From Edolisoma coerulescens (lineage: Eukaryota > Chordata > Aves > Passeriformes > Campephagidae): a DNA stretch of 64,000 nucleotides. Location of the stretch: the NCBI GenBank assembly GCA_013397115.1, contig VWZW01002569.1, positions 1,474,766-1,538,765 of the forward strand, read 5' to 3'. Shown one piece after another: positions 62,668-64,000 of the stretch. Made by a program: the position numbers and the translations under genes. The notes beneath the pieces were generated by a model, which worked only from the letters and a program-made list of their open reading frames with translations, did not search any database and was not told the DNA's origin. Each line of letters begins with the position of its first letter. Position 1 is the first letter of the stretch.

Positions 62668-64000
62668 CTCAGAGATTCCAGTAGCATTGCTTACAGTAAC
62701 TCCTGCAGAGATACTGTATTTGGTTGGTAAAACTAATAACAATTTCATTAAGCTAACAGCTCCTAATGCTAATAATAATTCTGTTAAATCTTAATGAATA
62801 TACTTGTCCTTGCCTTACTTTTTCATTTACAATTTATTGTAGATACGCTTCACGCTCTCTTGTGTCTCAGATTAGTGTTCTGTACTGCCACAAGATCATT
62901 GTCAAGTCTTACTGTGCCTTTTAGACTGTGAAATATCTGTCTCACACTGTCCTCAGGGACTTCAGTAAGAGCAGGAGTAGTCTTTATCTCAGTTTGAAAT
63001 CTATTAAAATATGTTTATTTAATTTTTTGCTTATGAAGGCATTTATCTTTAGATGTGTTTGAAGAATTTTAAAATAAGTAAAAAATAGGAGCAAAACTAT
63101 GACAGGAATGTAAAAAAAATGACTTGCCAAGATCTTCCCAAATGAAAACTCTACCTTCCTCATTCATCCTCTGGGGATGACTGCAAAAAGAGAGCTTTTA
63201 TCCAAAATTCTGTCCCTTTACAGTTTTAATCATCTTTAACACTCTGCAAAACACTGTGAGCTGCAATGCAGCTAGTAACACCCCACTGGGTGCTATAGCA
63301 GTGTTTTATGTATGTGGTGTGTGAGATCTGGCAGTTCAGATCTTAGAGGGACATTTATTGGGGGCAACTCACACAAACCAGCCATGAAAAGGGAGAGGGA
63401 GGGAGGTAGCCAAAAGTGGCAGCAGCCAGCTGCTGCCCACACTCCTGTGATTCTAAGAGTGCCACATCAGGGAGGGAGGAGAGGCAGAGAGAACTAAACA
63501 AGATATGAGACAAAAAATTTTTGTTTTCATCAGAAGAGGTAAATTAATAGCAACAGTATAACTCTGCCTCTTCTCAGGACTAAAATAAACCATGTGCATA
63601 AAATTGTTTTCCAGATAGTATGAGAATCCTAACCATCTTCCCCCCGAAATTAATACTGGATAAGTGAAGTCATTAGTGAAAATGCAGACATCGAAATAGT
63701 ACATCTTGGGTGGATGCTTTTCTAGGGTGAACTGGCAAGGAAAGAGAATTTTAAATTTTTAGGACTCTCAGCCTGTGGGGAAAAGAGGCAGGTCTTCAGT
63801 GAACTCTGCATGGCACTAATATATGTAACAAGCAGGTAATGGGTCCCTTAGAATTGTCCTGCTCCTTGTCTCACTGCTTGTACACATATCCAAGTACTGC
63901 CTGGCTCAGTAAGGCCTGGAACAAATAGTTTTGCTGTGACGTGTTTGGAAGATTGCACAAAAAAGGTTAATGGGCTCTATCCAACCCCCAGGGAATAGGC
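62668..64000. other. Right edge, no gene seen
   Basis: AT-rich to mixed sequence. Frames of 61 codons (+ 63312-63497) and 83 codons (- 63453-63704) are unrecognised. Confidence 0.4.

Noticed and set aside
1..64000. tRNA, rRNA, CRISPR array, phage or operon-type systems
   Set aside because: No tRNA B-box with a cloverleaf, no regular repeat-spacer array, and no dense same-strand coding. The CR1 and ERV content shows a bird nuclear genome.

Overview
The window reads as AT-rich, gene-poor nuclear DNA from a bird, probably a neoavian or passerine. The reasons are CR1 LINE tails in both orientations, avian-type ERV LTRs, low CpG, and no long conserved reading frame or operon-like packing. One ambiguous base (N at 2934) sits in a CA microsatellite. 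I see no complete functional gene, tRNA, rRNA, CRISPR or bacterial feature. Most of the window is intergenic or intronic DNA.

Region by region: 0-1 kb holds a decayed coiled-coil coding remnant on +. A solo LTR lies at 10.1-10.7 kb. A small spliced-exon candidate on + lies at 11.34 kb. A CR1 tail on - lies at 13.2-13.6 kb, with a possible reverse-transcriptase scrap of the same orientation at 14.8 kb. An A/C-only low-complexity tract sits at 15.7 kb. An LTR with adjoining internal sequence on - lies at 20.7-21.2 kb. From 25 to 30.6 kb, three to four segments on - behave like linked exons: they have good acceptors and donors and matching codon phase. Two of them carry in-frame stops, so together they look like a decaying unrecognised gene. 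A weaker fifth candidate is at 19.4 kb. CR1-type 3' ends lie at 28.4 kb, 33.1 kb and 36.0-36.4 kb.

Further on, 41.3-42.3 kb is a 3' LTR plus a short internal remnant of a second ERV type on -. 46.7-47.5 kb is an avian dispersed repeat with a TATA-like leader followed by a roughly 50-bp degenerate tandem array. 52.5-53.57 kb is a strongly shrunken provirus on -: two LTRs, a polypurine tract, about 360 bp of interior, and a primer-binding site resembling the tRNA-Trp type of alpharetroviruses. 55.5-56.4 kb is a CR1 tail on +, followed at 56.9-57.2 kb by a much older CR1 piece. The last 7 kb is AT-rich with possible non-coding regulatory motifs (paired octamers at 60.4 kb, a homeobox/SOX motif pair at 62.65 kb).

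No new biological system is evident. The best leads are the candidate multi-exon pseudogene on -, the coiled-coil remnant at the left edge, and the collapsed provirus. Family assignments rest on remembered consensus sequences, not on a search, and repeat boundaries are approximate.
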